This document shows, piece by piece, positions 47,701 to 58,158 of a DNA stretch of 64,000 nt. Position 1 is the first letter of the stretch, and every line of letters begins with the position of its first letter. The translations under genes were made by a program, and so were the position numbers. The notes below the pieces were generated by a model that searched no databases, was not told where the DNA came from, and was given only the letters and a program-made list of their open reading frames with translations. This DNA comes from Kalaharituber pfeilii (taxonomy: Eukaryota > Ascomycota > Pezizomycetes > Pezizales > Pezizaceae): NCBI GenBank assembly GCA_015179045.1, contig WHUZ01000054.1, forward strand, positions 186,001-250,000, read 5' to 3'.

Positions 47701-50700
47701 CATCAAATGAGAAAATCACAATAATGATGAATTCTGGCATTGGTTTTGTTTTACTCTTCAACAACGTATATACATATATGCTTTGGTTTCTGTTCATATC
47801 TACTTTTCTTGATAGAAATCTTCGACTAACTCAGGTTCTGATTTTATGCGTTGGGGCTGGAATTTAGTGGTGATGGATTGCCTGTATTTGCCATTGGTGG
47901 CAATGTACAAGGGTGCTTATTGGAAAGATATATTTGGAATTGATGTTGGGGGAAAGGCAGAGCTCATGTTAGATGTCATTGAAAAGCATGGCATCTGTTG
48001 ACATTTTACTGAGTGGCTTACATATCGTGGGATTTTGATTTTTTTCTTGCTTAGTAGGTGTTGATTTTTTAGCAGTGTTAAAAGGAATTTTGGCTTGGGC
48101 TGACATATTACGGGTTATTATCCACTTTGGCGTGTGCTCTGTTTTCATTTCAATCAAGCCTTTGGTAAATTGAGATTCTCTTTTTCGCGATCATGGTTAA
48201 TTACAATGTTGCGACTTGCACCCCGCTTACCCCGCGACGTACACCAGTGAAGTCGCAACAAAGTTCTTCACGACCTACTACATGCAACTTCCATATTAGG
48301 CAGTACCGATCTGGGAAAGTAACATTAGCCTCATTTGATAATCCGTTCGTAGGCCGTTGGTTTCTCATGCCCAAAGTAAGCAGCAACGTACAACAGAGTT
48401 TCTAGTCCCGTACAGAGTTTCAAATTCTAACGAAACTCTCTTTTGATTTGGAAAGTTGTATTCCCTGAACTAGAATCTTGGAATGCCGACAACGTCGGCA
48501 CCAAATTTTGATATCATCAAAAGAAAATCATCTACGAATCTACCCCTTCCCACAGGCTTAGCATCACCAGTTAAGAAAAGGTCATCGATCGTGATTTCTA
48601 AGCGCATCTATGGAAAAGTTTTATAAACTTGGGGGGGGTGGAGGAGAGACCACGTTAACAAGTATACGTAAACGGTGTACGACAACATTTTTGCGAAGTA
48701 CATGCATGGAAGTAAAATAGAAAATAGATGAAAATAAATTCAAGCAAGTGGGAAATGAACACGCAAGGTATGAAATAGTGACCAAACAAGTTGTAATGCC
48801 GATAAGGAAGATCAAGATGAATATGACATGAGTAGCTATTGAGGTGAGGTTTTGCCTGCAGCGTTGTTATAAATTTAGTTTGTACTGTGAAGTAGAGCAA
48901 CTCTATTTTCTATTCTATCAGCTGAGGGCTTATCAAACGTGAGACTGTACTGTACAGCATATAACTCTACTATATGCTAAGTACCTGGACCTAGGATGTG
49001 AGCAAATCAAAGAAGTGACGTTGACCCCGCTGCCGCCACCTTCAATGATAGAATTTATTTACAATCAATCACCTGATACCTGCTTGCTTATCTAGTGTCT
49101 GAACTTGTATTACAGGCAGCCCTACACAGCGTTTATTTATTTCAGTTTTGAACCTTTTTTGCTTGTAATGTTCGTAGGTTGCAACTTCGCTGGGTTTCAT
49201 GGTTTGCACACCTCCTATAAGGTGCCGTTGCCAAGGTCTATATTGGTGCCAATTATAGATAGGATCGCATGCATGCCATGTGCAAGCAAATCCAGATGCG
49301 AACTGAATCAGAAAGTAATTTATAATACGGCAAGTAAGTACATCCTCAGCTAAACGAATTATTAAAAAACAGAAGCAACAATGCAAAATGTGCTGATAAC
49401 ACAATGATTTTATCTATATAAAATAGCTACCCAAAATAAGAAAAACCCCCGGACAAAGCGTTGTACTCATCAGATGACATGTGGAATTGGGATAATCAGA
49501 AGGTTTACAATAGAAAACCCCAAATCCTTACAACCCAAACCTTTTGATCTGCACAGCGGGGTGGGGAAAAGCGGATGTACATCTAGCTATCATCCGCAGG
49601 GGTTACGTGACACAAATGTACTCGGGGGTATTACGGGGGAAAATCTGTACTCAGAAGCGCTATGCATGCATTAATGTACGACACTGGACAAGGGGTCGAA
49701 AGTGAAGAAGGTATGACTTCAGATGGGTTTTACACACAAAAATACATATTGTTTAACTGCATACAAGTCAATAAAGTATTGCATAATTCCATAACAGCGA
49801 AGCCAATCTGGCGCACTTCTAACTAATGACAGGAGCCTTTCTTTTATCATTTTATCCCACTCTTGAAGTTTTTCACTTCATTTGTGCATTCATCACATAA
49901 ATTAATAATTCAGACATGCTCAACTCGAGCAGTTTCTCGATTGTGAATTTCATGTCCGAAATCTTTGCGCGCCAAGCTCGGATTTTCGTTTCACTATTGT
50001 ATGAGGCTACAAGGCTGTGACTGGGAAATGGTGTTGTTGAAAACAAGCGTTAAAGCGTGTAGCGATGCGAAGTGCGTAGGAAATACCTGGTAGGGTAACA
50101 AGTATTACATAACCAACAGGTGAACTCTATCCTAGCAACTATCCCTGTCACATGCAACCTTTCGCGCTTCTGAAGACTTAATATCCCCACCTACGAGTAC
50201 TAAATATATATGTATATACATGCAATGCTCGGAGTTCGTCGTGAGCACACCGTAGAGTGGTGGAGGGGGCTAGAAAGCTGATAGTGACGTTTTCAGTTGG
50301 GAGTGCATGCCATTAGCTGCAGGCTTGGCTGTGAACTTCAGCCTTCAGTGGGCAAACCTAAAATCAAGCCAGTTCAACATGAGGATTTGCCGATGGATAT
50401 AATTGCGAACGACCTCAATGGAAGGAAAAGCGGTATACATATGCTCAGCTGATCATGAACAAGCGCACTGAACGTTGCGGCAGAGTGACAGGCTCCTTAC
50501 CGCTTATTTCCATGGTCGCTGGTGGTTGCAAGATAGTGATCCTTTTCTGGCGTCATCGCACTCCACACCTTATCTCGTTTACAGCGTAAGCAGAACGTTG
50601 TGCCCACTCGCTAATTTGTTGGAACCGCCTGTGCACTATCCCCTAATGGGAAAGTGCGCGATGTACTGTCATTCCATAATTGACATACGCATTTCTCCAC

Positions 50701-50818
50701 GCATAATAAACTTTGGCTTCAACATGTTATAGACGCAAATGCTGGTGAGCATCCTATTGCCGACACGATGTAGTAGTTTGTCGTTGTTACGATAAATGTG
50801 ACAACAGGAAGTGGTGTC
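47701..50818. other. 3.1-kb intergenic, no gene recognised
   Basis: No ORF with family motifs. A fragment near 49593-49610 (CGCAGGGGTTACGTGACA) resembles the 3' part of the subfamily 1 retroposon core but lacks the rest. Confidence 0.5.
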
Positions 50819-50877
50819 TTTTTTTGTTTGTTTAGGTTCACATAACCCCGCATACAAGCTACAAGCCTATGGCAGGG
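50819..50877 (-). mobile_element. diverged poly(A) retroposon core
   Basis: Sense (minus): CCCTGCCATAGGCTTGTAGC, then TTGTATGCGGGGTTATGTGA and an impure A tail. The left part GCCATAG is like subfamily 2 while GCGGGGTTATGTGA is like subfamily 1, so it may be an intermediate. No flanking direct repeat was found. Confidence 0.6.
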
Positions 50878-50990
50878 ATGAATGTGGCGTTTGTCAGATA
50901 TCTGCTCGGACAAATACCGATTCATGCAAGTAGAAATTGGATGAGACGATACGTTTCGTAGTATCAAGTGTAGCCTTCAGTTTCATGAAG

Positions 50991-52360
50991 TCAGGTTCGA
51001 GACTGACCATGAAGTGGCGTTTTTGCAAACTGAATTCTGAAACAGGGGAGCAACAGACGGCGTGGACCTACATCGGAACCAATGATGCTACTAGCCTGGA
51101 CGCACATGTTGTATAAGTCTGAGGCCACTGTCCGCGTACGCACAGAACCAGCATTTCTGCTAGTGATGGCATTTAGAATCGCATGGACATAAGGTCCACC
51201 AACGAGCAGTGTACTAATCACCCATCTTACCCAGGGCCTTGCGTCAGCTGGCAAGAGAATCAAGACGATCAGCAATGGAAGCGCCCAGATCTGGATGAAA
51301 AGACCAATAAGAAAATGCTCATTTGTTTTCTCCGATAGCCAAGTCCAGCAGAGCAAACCAGCGATCAAGAGAGCGAAGGCAGGGATTGTAAGCAGGTTTG
51401 TCTTGAATGTGTCGAAACCAACTGCACGAAGTTGGAGAGTGAGATATTGTGACATTGGGCGGTTTGGAACCATCCACGAAAGAGCAATTCGTAGTCCATG
51501 AAACTCTCCCGGAGCAGCTTGAGGGTAATTGCCTGACGAAGTCTGTGCATGTCCCCGTTGCTTGGACCATCCCGCAAAACTGTTTACCAAAATCTTCTCA
51601 TCATGTACATTGAACCAGCCGTCTTTCCCTCTAAATCGGCTTACAGTAGACTCTCGAGATTAGCATGCCCGACATAAGAATATCTTTGATATAAGAATGT
51701 AACCCCCCCCCCCGCCCCTCATACAAAATAAGAATATATTTGATATAAGGAATATTTTATAAGTTTCTGCTTAGTCACCATATATATTCTTATATTGAGC
51801 AGAGATTAGGCCTATTAGAGTAAGGTTATCGATAAGGAATTCCCTAGTCTGGTTGGAAATCTCCCTCCCAATGGCCCACTTGTAAAGTTACGGCAACCAA
51901 CAACCTTCCTCAACTCCTCTTAGCACTTTTTCGGACCTTATTCTCTTCAGTTCTGGATATCTTCTCTGTTTCCTGTACTTCCTTGAGCCTGTTTTGCACC
52001 TCTTTTATAGTACGCACCTTTCCCGTATCTTCTACATCCTTTCATGTACTTAGTTCTATATAAGAAAATATTTGATATAAGAATATACCCCCCGCCCCTC
52101 CCGATGACATTCTTATATCGAGAGTATACTGTACCGTTTGAGTTAGTAAAGGTGGGAGATAGAAGAAGGCCGTAATGCCAAATAGCCCTATCAGCAGACC
52201 CTCTAGAGCAAAGAGCCATCTCTAACCTTCCATGCTGTTTACGCCACGGAGACGAAGAAGTCCAAACGCGAAGAACGCAGCAATGACGTTTGTTCCATGA
52301 TAGGATACCCAAAACCACGATCGACGCATTGGCAGCTCTTTACCTGTGTAGAAATAGGGC
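50991..52360 (-). pseudogene. Dal5-type MFS permease pseudogene, body, split by a MITE
   Basis: Read on the minus strand, the family's central and C-terminal segments appear in order. YFYTGKELPMRRSWFWVSYH, then AAFFAFGLLRLRGVNSMEG, a stop at 52222-52224 where the family has Trp, RWLFALEGLL and FYLPPLLTQT. The MITE at 51644-52131 follows. Then FRGKDGWFNVHDEKILVN, a frameshift into RDGPSNGDMH, another frameshift into SQYLTLQLRAVGFDTFKTNL, SEKTNEHFLIGLF and RNAGSVRTRTVASDLYNM. The Dal5/ACS family imports allantoate, vitamins or other anions at the plasma membrane. At least one stop, two frameshifts and an insertion make it dead. The first part of the protein is missing here; a matching N-terminal exon lies at 57925-58158 on the same strand. 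Confidence 0.88.
51644..52131 (+). mobile_element. 488-bp MITE, CAGTATACTCTCGATATAAG family
   Basis: The left end is CAGTAGACTCTCGAGATTAG, with ACATAAGAATATC following. The right end is the inverse of CAGTATACTCTCGATATAAG. TA flanks (51642-51643, 52132-52133). TTGATATAAGAATAT is repeated in both subterminal regions next to a C-rich block (CCCCCCGCCCCTC). It is inserted in the permease pseudogene and accounts for the gap between its two pieces. Confidence 0.88.
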
Positions 52361-52504
52361 TGCCCTTAAAGAATGCCTGAAAATTTGCTACAAGGCTTTA
52401 TGACACCATCTGAATTAGAATCTAACTGTCAGGGTCTACCCGCGAAGGGGATATCCACCCAAATTGACCTGTAAAGCTGCTATGATAATGACGATTCGGC
52501 CTGA

Positions 52505-52640
52505 TCAACTGGATGACTTCCCATGGGCGCAGATTCACAGATTCACAGTGAAAGATCGCCCAGAAAATTTTTCAACCCCCCGTCCAGATTTTCAAACCTG
52601 GCAGCCCCCCCCCTCTGCCAGATTCCAGATTCACAGATAT
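52505..52640 (-). repeat. dispersed repeat (GGGAATCTGG family), inverse copy
   Basis: GGATGACTTCCCATGGGCGC and AGATTCACAGATTCACAG are the inverse of the right part of 53342-53470. The other end is diverged and boundaries are approximate. Confidence 0.55.
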
Positions 52641-53012
52641 TTTTCACAGACGAACAAAAAGGGTTAGGCGACATAAAATTAAAACTGCATATCTTGTAAT
52701 TTGCATATCTAACCTCAACACCAAAAAATTAATATGGCACCTCCCTTAAATCAACACTGAAATTCATGTCTACGCCAAAATATCTCCACTCATACAGATG
52801 GTGAGTTCGAAGAAGCTCTTTATTAATTATTTGCTTGAGTCTATTGGGTCTTCAAATTAAGTGATAATGAAGGTGATTTTATTGACTTGAGCAGCATTAC
52901 AGCAAAATCCACAAGGTCGCACTCCCTGGCATTGTCTTTATCACCCTTCAGGAGTGCTAAAAAGTTGTAGTTGTGTGAGCGAAAGGTGTAGATAATTTTG
53001 CATGCAATAATA

Positions 53013-53298
53013 CCGTATTAACTCAGATAAGAGCAAGAAAACAAACGCGCGCTAGTTCGGTCTTGGCAAAATTCTCAGCGCCAGTGCGCGTGTATCACGC
53101 ATGGGCACGTAATGATCCCCGAATTACCGCGATGCTAACCTCAACACCACGGAGATTCGTAGAGAAGCTGGAGATTAGCCGTGCTTAGTAATGCCAAGAT
53201 TGCACGAACAGCGCGCTAGCGTGATTAATGGCGCCTGAGTCCTGCCAAGACCGAACTAGCGCGCGTTTGTTTTCTTGCTCTTATGTGAGTTAATACGG
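53013..53298 (+). mobile_element. 286-bp MITE, CCGTATTAACTC family, copy 1
   Basis: The inverted ends CCGTATTAACTCAGATAAGA (left) and CCGTATTAACTCACATAAGA (right, inverse) continue through CAAGAAAACAAACGCGCG and CTAGTTCGGTCTTGGCA. The TIR is therefore about 55 bp. TA flanks (53011-53012, 53299-53300). Confidence 0.92.
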
Positions 53299-53341
53299 TA
53301 GGTGCATAAAGTACTTGCCTTTGTAATGGTGCTGGCGCGTG

Positions 53342-53470
53342 ATGTGCTGACAAATTTGGGAATCTGGGAATCTGAGACTTTTATTTTGTGGTTGCCATGG
53401 GAATTGGGGCCTGGCGCAGAATCTGGACTAGGATCTGGGTCTGTGAATCTGCGCCCATGGGAAGTCATCC
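53342..53470 (+). repeat. dispersed repeat (GGGAATCTGG family), copy 2
   Basis: Parallel to 19076-19213: GGGAATCTGGGAATCTG, ATTTTGTGGTTGC, GGATCTGGGTCTG and ATGGGAAGTCATCCA are shared. Its position between two MITE copies shows how dense repeats are here. Confidence 0.65.
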
Positions 53471-53726
53471 ACTGATAGCTACAGTCTGGCAATAATAATG
53501 AAACATGGACTGGGCATTACAAGGAATGCCGGCATGGTCAGAGCGTTAAGACAGTGCCTCGGGCACGGACCGGAGATTCCGGAGGAACGGCCACACCTCG
53601 GAGAAACAGTCAGGGCCGGAGCTATGGAGATAGCTATAGCTGCACTGGAGTTATGGGGATAGCCATTGACGGAGTTATATGAACTGCTGAAGCTGCTGGA
53701 GGTCTGCATAGATAGCAATCACAATA

Positions 53727-54012
53727 CCGTATTAACTCACATAAGAGCAAGAAAACAAACGCGCGCTAGTTCGGTCTTGGCAGGGCTCAGGCGCCATTAA
53801 TCACGCTAGCGCGCTGTTCGTGCAATCTTGGCATTACTAATCACGGCTAATCTCCAGCTTCTCTACGAATCTCCGTGGTGTTGAGGTTAGCATGGCGGTA
53901 ATTCGGGGATCATTACGTGCCCATGCGTGATACACGCGCACTGGCGCTGAGAATTTTGCCAAGACCGAACTAGCGCGCGTTTGTTTTCTTGCTCTTATGT
54001 GAGTTAATACGG
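53727..54012 (-). mobile_element. 286-bp MITE, CCGTATTAACTC family, copy 2
   Basis: The ends CCGTATTAACTCACATAAGA are perfect inverted repeats, with TA flanks (53725-53726, 54013-54014). It has the same length as copy 1 and inverse interior order (CATTAATCACGCTAGCGCGC here, its complement there). The two are 430 bp apart and inverted, so they could form a large hairpin. Few differences from copy 1 suggest recent activity. Confidence 0.92.
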
Positions 54013-54585
54013 TACTGGACAGGCAGACGTTGTTTTATGTATGCTTCTTATCGGCAGAGCTTCCTTCGTAGCTTAATTATTCCAAAGAAGCTGGGTCTAG
54101 ACCGTTGGTGTTACGGTTTCTACGATGATGTAGTAAATATGAGGGTGTAACTTAGGATAACGCTTGGTGTTTGACCTTCGAGAGCGCAGCTGTTGCTGGC
54201 CCTTCTTATAGCCAACCCTGCGTGCCTACTGTATACCGTATTAACTCACATAAGAGCAAGAAAACAAACGCGCGCTAGTTCGGTCTTGGCAAACCTCTCA
54301 GCGCCAGTGCGCGTGTATCACGCATGGGCACGTGCTAGGTTCAATGGAAAACAGCATAGCCATGTAGTTTTCTTTCCAGTCATTAGTGATACTGAGGATG
54401 ATGGACCCAAATATGATTTCCATTGGCAGGCGGATGAGTATTAGAGGAAGAGTAGGAGATATTATATATCGAGTATGTTACGGGGTCAAAAGAGCTTTTC
54501 CGTACTGTGACAGAAGTGGAGTATGGTATGCCATTTTACTATATATCTTTATCCCTTTATTTCTTTTGTAGTTAGTCTCGTCATA

Positions 54586-55346
54586 CCGTATTAACTCACT
54601 TAAGAGGTAAAACACAAACGCGCGCTATGGTGGTCTTGGCAAGCCTCTTAGCGCCCAGTGCGCGTGTATTACGCCGAATTACCGTGATGCTAACCTCAAC
54701 ACCACGGAGACTGATAGTTATCTCTTGGGCAGGTGAAACTTCGCTAAATTCGATGCACTAGTTTCACTGTGTGGCGTCCAGCCAAGAGGGTCTGTGTACT
54801 ATCAAATTCCTGACCTCAAGCAATGGCCAGTGCATATATCTCAGGAACGGAAACAGCGCACATCTATTCAATGTCCTTGTATCTACTAGAACATTCTCGA
54901 AGTTATTTATTACAGTACTTGAAAAGAAGGTCAATGCACTTGTAACGAGATATGAAATACTATCATGAATTTATGCAGCCGCTAGTAGAGTAGACATAGC
55001 TAAAGCATACTCGAGCAGCGAGCTATAAAGTACTACCATAGAATAACAATAGCATAACTATTAGATGATGTAGTTAGTCCTAGCAGTCAATATAATATGG
55101 ACTTATACAGTCTCATCAGTCTCGTAGTAGGCGAGTGCAATCGCACAAGTAAATATGTACGTTACAAATTTGATATGATTGATTGGCATGACAAGGACCA
55201 AAAGTAGTGAAACTAGTGCATCGAATTTAGCGAAGTTTCACCCACCCAAGAGATGTAACTCAAAAAACAAAAAAAGAAAAAAAAAAAATACCAATACTGT
55301 ACCAAAGCGCGTGTTTGTGTTTTACCTCTTAAGTGAGTTAATACGG
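54586..55346 (+). mobile_element. CCGTATTAACTC MITE, copy 4, interrupted by a TIR element
   Basis: The left end CCGTATTAACTCACTTAAGA and the inverse right end are matched. Both carry the variant AGGTAAAACACAAACGCGCG, separating this copy from copies 1-3. TA flanks (54584-54585, 55347-55348). An unrelated TIR element (54717-55260) is inserted after ACACCACGGAGAC. Confidence 0.88.
54717..55260. mobile_element. 544-bp element with ~52-bp terminal inverted repeats
   Basis: Left arm: GTTATCTCTTGGGCAGGTGA, AACTTCGCTAAATTCGATGC, ACTAGTTTCACT. The right arm is the inverse with two differences near the tip. No transposase ORF. It sits inside MITE copy 4, so it is the youngest layer of this nest. Confidence 0.87.
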
Positions 55347-55729
55347 TAGTCTAAAGGGTGGTAATGATATTTAAAAATAAAATAAAAATGTTACAGGGTC
55401 ATCGTGACCGACGACGACCATAGGGTGGGCGGCTGGTAGAGCACGCAAAAAAATGCGAAAAATGCAATGCGCAAATGCGCAAATGTGTCGCAGTCGCACA
55501 ATGTGTCGCAGTTGCACAATGGCTATATGAGCTACATAGAGAATTAGCGAGCATCACTAGTCAAGTGTCTTTTTACCCTGGCGAATGGTAATCTCGCAAT
55601 TATACATTCCTGTGCTTAGTAATGCCAAGATTGCACGAACCGCGCGCTAGCGCGATTTATGGTGCCTCAGTTCTGCCAAGACCGAACTAGCGCGCGTTTG
55701 TTTTCTTGCTCTTATGTGAGTTAATACGG

Positions 55730-56373
55730 TATGATATGAAGTCTCGAGCGGGTCACGGGACTAGCGTCGCGCTCGAGCGACCGAAATGCACCAAAACCTC
55801 TCGGGACAGGCACTTTCTGCCTGACCACCTGCCCCACTCTTGATGGCCTTGTCTCAGCCTGGGTCTCAACCTTGGTCTCAACTCGAGTCCGAGCTGGCCA
55901 TAGCATCGTCTCATGCATATTTCACTCCAATATAATGCAACTTCAATTCACCAGTCACGCGAATATTCAAATTTACTTCTTTGAGTATAAATTCTAAAAA
56001 TTGCATATTTTTTCTGTTCTCACATAATTTTTGGGCAACATCATATATGAAGGCCTGTCAGAAAAAGTGTTCCTACAAAAGCCTCCATATAGCTACGCTT
56101 CTCCCTGTTGCTAATTAACAGGGCATAATTCCAAAAAAGCCAATCTTGAATTGAATTGTGTAAATTACTTGATGGGGGTAAAATTCAACCTCACTAAATA
56201 TATTTAGATTTTACAATGTGAAATTGCATGTTTTTGACATATCTCTCCTGTCAAAATATTAACAAAGAACTGAGTGATTTACCTGTAGCAAATAGAGTAA
56301 TGTACACTATAGTAATACATATATATCCTGTAGGATTGTTCTGGGTATCGTCAGTCTAATCCAGTACACATTA
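55730..56373. other. non-coding; includes one copy of a CTCGGGACAGG repeat
   Basis: From 55791 (CCAAAACCTCTCGGGACAGG) to about 55900 it matches the inverse of about 57780-57891. No gene. Confidence 0.55.
55791..55900 (+). repeat. dispersed repeat CCTCTCGGGACAGG, copy 1
   Basis: Shared with 57780-57891 (inverse): CCAAAACCTCTCGGGACAGG, CTGACC, TGCCCCACT, TTGTCTCAG/TTGGTCTCAG and GAGTCCGAG. Boundaries are approximate. Confidence 0.65.
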
Positions 56374-56762
56374 GCGGTATTCAGTTTAGAAAAAACTGGC
56401 AGGATTTTCCGAATTTCCGAATTTTATCAAGTCCGGAAAATCCGGTCATCTCTATACAAAATTTTATCTGGTTTTTTTAATGTTATAAACCAGTTAAACC
56501 GGTTTATTTTCGCATTTTTTCATGAAATAAATCTGGTCAGATTTTTGCAACAACTGCATATATATGATGCATCTTGCAGGTCTTGATGCCAGTATTCAGG
56601 ACCTGACATGCATGAATTCCAGTGGATTTTTGGACCCAAAACTGGTTTCCGATTTGACAAAAAAAAAAAAATCTGATTCTCACAAGAGACTACAGACCGG
56701 ATAAACTGGTTTGTCCGCCGGTTTCCATTTTATATGGGGATACAGTCTAATCTGAATACCGC
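56374..56762 (+). mobile_element. 389-bp MITE, GCGGTATTCAG family
   Basis: The left end GCGGTATTCAGTTTAGA and the inverse right end GCGGTATTCAGATTAGAC have TA flanks (56372-56373, 56763-56764). The interior is rich in AACTGG/CCGGTT-type motifs in both orientations. No coding capacity. Confidence 0.82.
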
Positions 56763-57350
56763 TATTGTTGTACTCAACACCGGTTTGCCTCCAGTCTAGC
56801 CTCCAGTCCAGTATTGAGCCCAGTGTACAGTAGATAGTGCAGAGTGTACTGGTGCCAGTAACCAGAAAGAATTATTACTCCGTCAGGCCAAACAAGTACT
56901 TAGTTAGCGATGCTTGCTAGCCTTCTCTAATATTATATTACAATTCTGCACCTACAATACCAGATGTTGCATATTACATATGTGCATCATGCATGGCTGT
57001 GCGCGTTCTCTACCTGGGAGATATGACATAAAGGTTCAATTGAAGTATAGAAAAGCAGTTTAGGTGAGTTAAACCACTTAGTAAAACAACTTTACCTGAA
57101 ACTGATAAAAATTAACTGGAATAGATTTAATTACTCTATACAAGTATATACTCTTGAACATACAGTGTGGCACATCTAGCCTATCATCTAGGAGCTGTGT
57201 AGAGCTGTAGAGTATACTTCTATTCATACTCGGTTGCTCACTATTTCATCTACAAGATTTGTATACAGCAGTTGTCCTTGCACTTTCGCACCTGGATAGA
57301 TCTCACGCATTTCTCCTCAAAGAAATAAATAAAAATAAAATAAAATTAAT
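56763..57350. other. non-coding, AT-rich
   Basis: No gene. It may contain further decayed parts of the Tc1-type element whose coding end lies just downstream. Confidence 0.45.
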
Positions 57351-57416
57351 GATTGATATTTTGTGTGTCCTCCATTTGCAATAAATACAGCTTGCACCCG
57401 TAGAGGCATAGAATCT
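57351..57416 (-). pseudogene. remnant of a Tc1/mariner-type transposase C-terminus
   Basis: The minus strand reads DSMPLRVQAVFIANGG then HTKYQSL. Tc1-like transposases commonly end with DSMPRR.QAV..A.GGHT.Y, so this short piece is recognisable although a stop precedes it and no catalytic DDE part was found. It is evidence that an autonomous Tc1-type element once existed near here. Confidence 0.6.
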
Positions 57417-57779
57417 CACCTCAGATATCTCACTTCCAGTACTTTTATCCTACTCCAGGATCACAGCCTGTATTCCTTCTTCACCCAAGAAATCTAGGCT
57501 TGCAAGCACTAGATCTTCTCTTCATAGTGGTTGCATTGCTGTACAGCTGGTAACTTGCATTTGACTGCTGAAGAGGATAAACAGCAAGTAATAGCGAAGG
57601 TACAGGTCCCTACTAGTACCACACCTGTACAAAGACCTCGTGCACGGCCTCTTCAACCACACATCTGTGCGAAGGTTTATGCTGGTAGCGAGTATGATAC
57701 CCTCAGTCAAGCGCCAGCTACTCAGAATCAAACGGAAGCACGATCAGCCTAGCGGAGGCTACCAGTATCTTTGGGCAAT

Positions 57780-57891
57780 TCCATGGTCCTCTCGGACTCG
57801 GACTGGGACTGGACTGAGACCAAGAGATCATAAGTGGGGCAAGCGGTCAGTGTACACACACACAAAAAGTGCCTGTCCCGAGAGGTTTTGG
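57780..57891 (-). repeat. dispersed repeat CCTCTCGGGACAGG, copy 2
   Basis: Inverse of 55791-55900. It begins 33 nt inside the intron that follows the permease first exon, so the gene's continuation is cut off here by repeat sequence. Confidence 0.65.
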
Positions 57892-57924
57892 AAATGCACA
57901 CATGTATATTGTATACTGACGTAC

Positions 57925-58158
57925 CTTGCGGACAAGCCTCTTCCCTTCTGAAGGCTCCCACGTGTAGTGGGGGTCGTACCGGTGATTACCCTCGTACGTG
58001 TCGATGGGCTTGTAGTAGTCCTCGGTAACTCCAGAGCCCCGTGAGAAGGCGGCAGTGCTGGTATCAGTGCTGCTCGCATTTGCACTGGAATCGTGCAAGT
58101 CGCCCGAGACTGTGGCATGCGTTTTAGCCTCTGCCGGAGATCTGCCACTTGTGGACAT
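57925..58158 (-). pseudogene. N-terminal exon of a Dal5-type permease, orphaned
   Basis: ATG at 58158 opens 78 codons ending exactly at a GTACGT splice donor (AAG|GTACGT). The product has a hydrophilic Ser/Thr-rich start, then EDYYKPIDTYEGNHRYDPHY and TWEPSEGKRLVRK. In the Dal5 family this cytosolic segment directly precedes the first transmembrane helix (normally VDWRI...). No such second exon follows: the next 5.5 kb on this strand is transposon sequence, and permease coding resumes at about 52360 on the same strand. Either one gene torn apart or two relics of the same family. Confidence 0.8.

Larger units (their letters stand above)
54554..55384 (+). mobile_element. subfamily 2 retroposon core split by MITE copy 4
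   Basis: The left piece ends AGTTAGTCTCGTCATA at 54585. After the MITE and its duplicated TA, GTCTAAAGGGTGG then TAATGATATTTAAAAATAAA follows. Rejoined in reading order these match the CTCGCCATAGCCCATAGGG-to-AATGATAT core and A tail, with substitutions. Detection depends on spotting both halves, hence the moderate confidence. Confidence 0.65.
54236..55729 (+). mobile_element. CCGTATTAACTC MITE, copy 3, interrupted by nested elements
   Basis: The left end and about 100 bp of copy-1-like sequence run to about 54333 (GCATGGGCACGTG). The right half resumes at about 55615 (GTGCTTAGTAATGCCAAGAT) and runs to 55729. TA flanks (54234-54235, 55730-55731). About 120 bp of the standard interior is absent, so the insertion came with a deletion. 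Between the halves lie unassigned sequence, a split retroposon core, MITE copy 4 and a further TIR element. Confidence 0.85.

Noticed and set aside
57531..57752. Plus-strand frame resembling 63275-63360
   Set aside because: The similarity is at DNA level between two repeats; no protein family was recognised in either frame.
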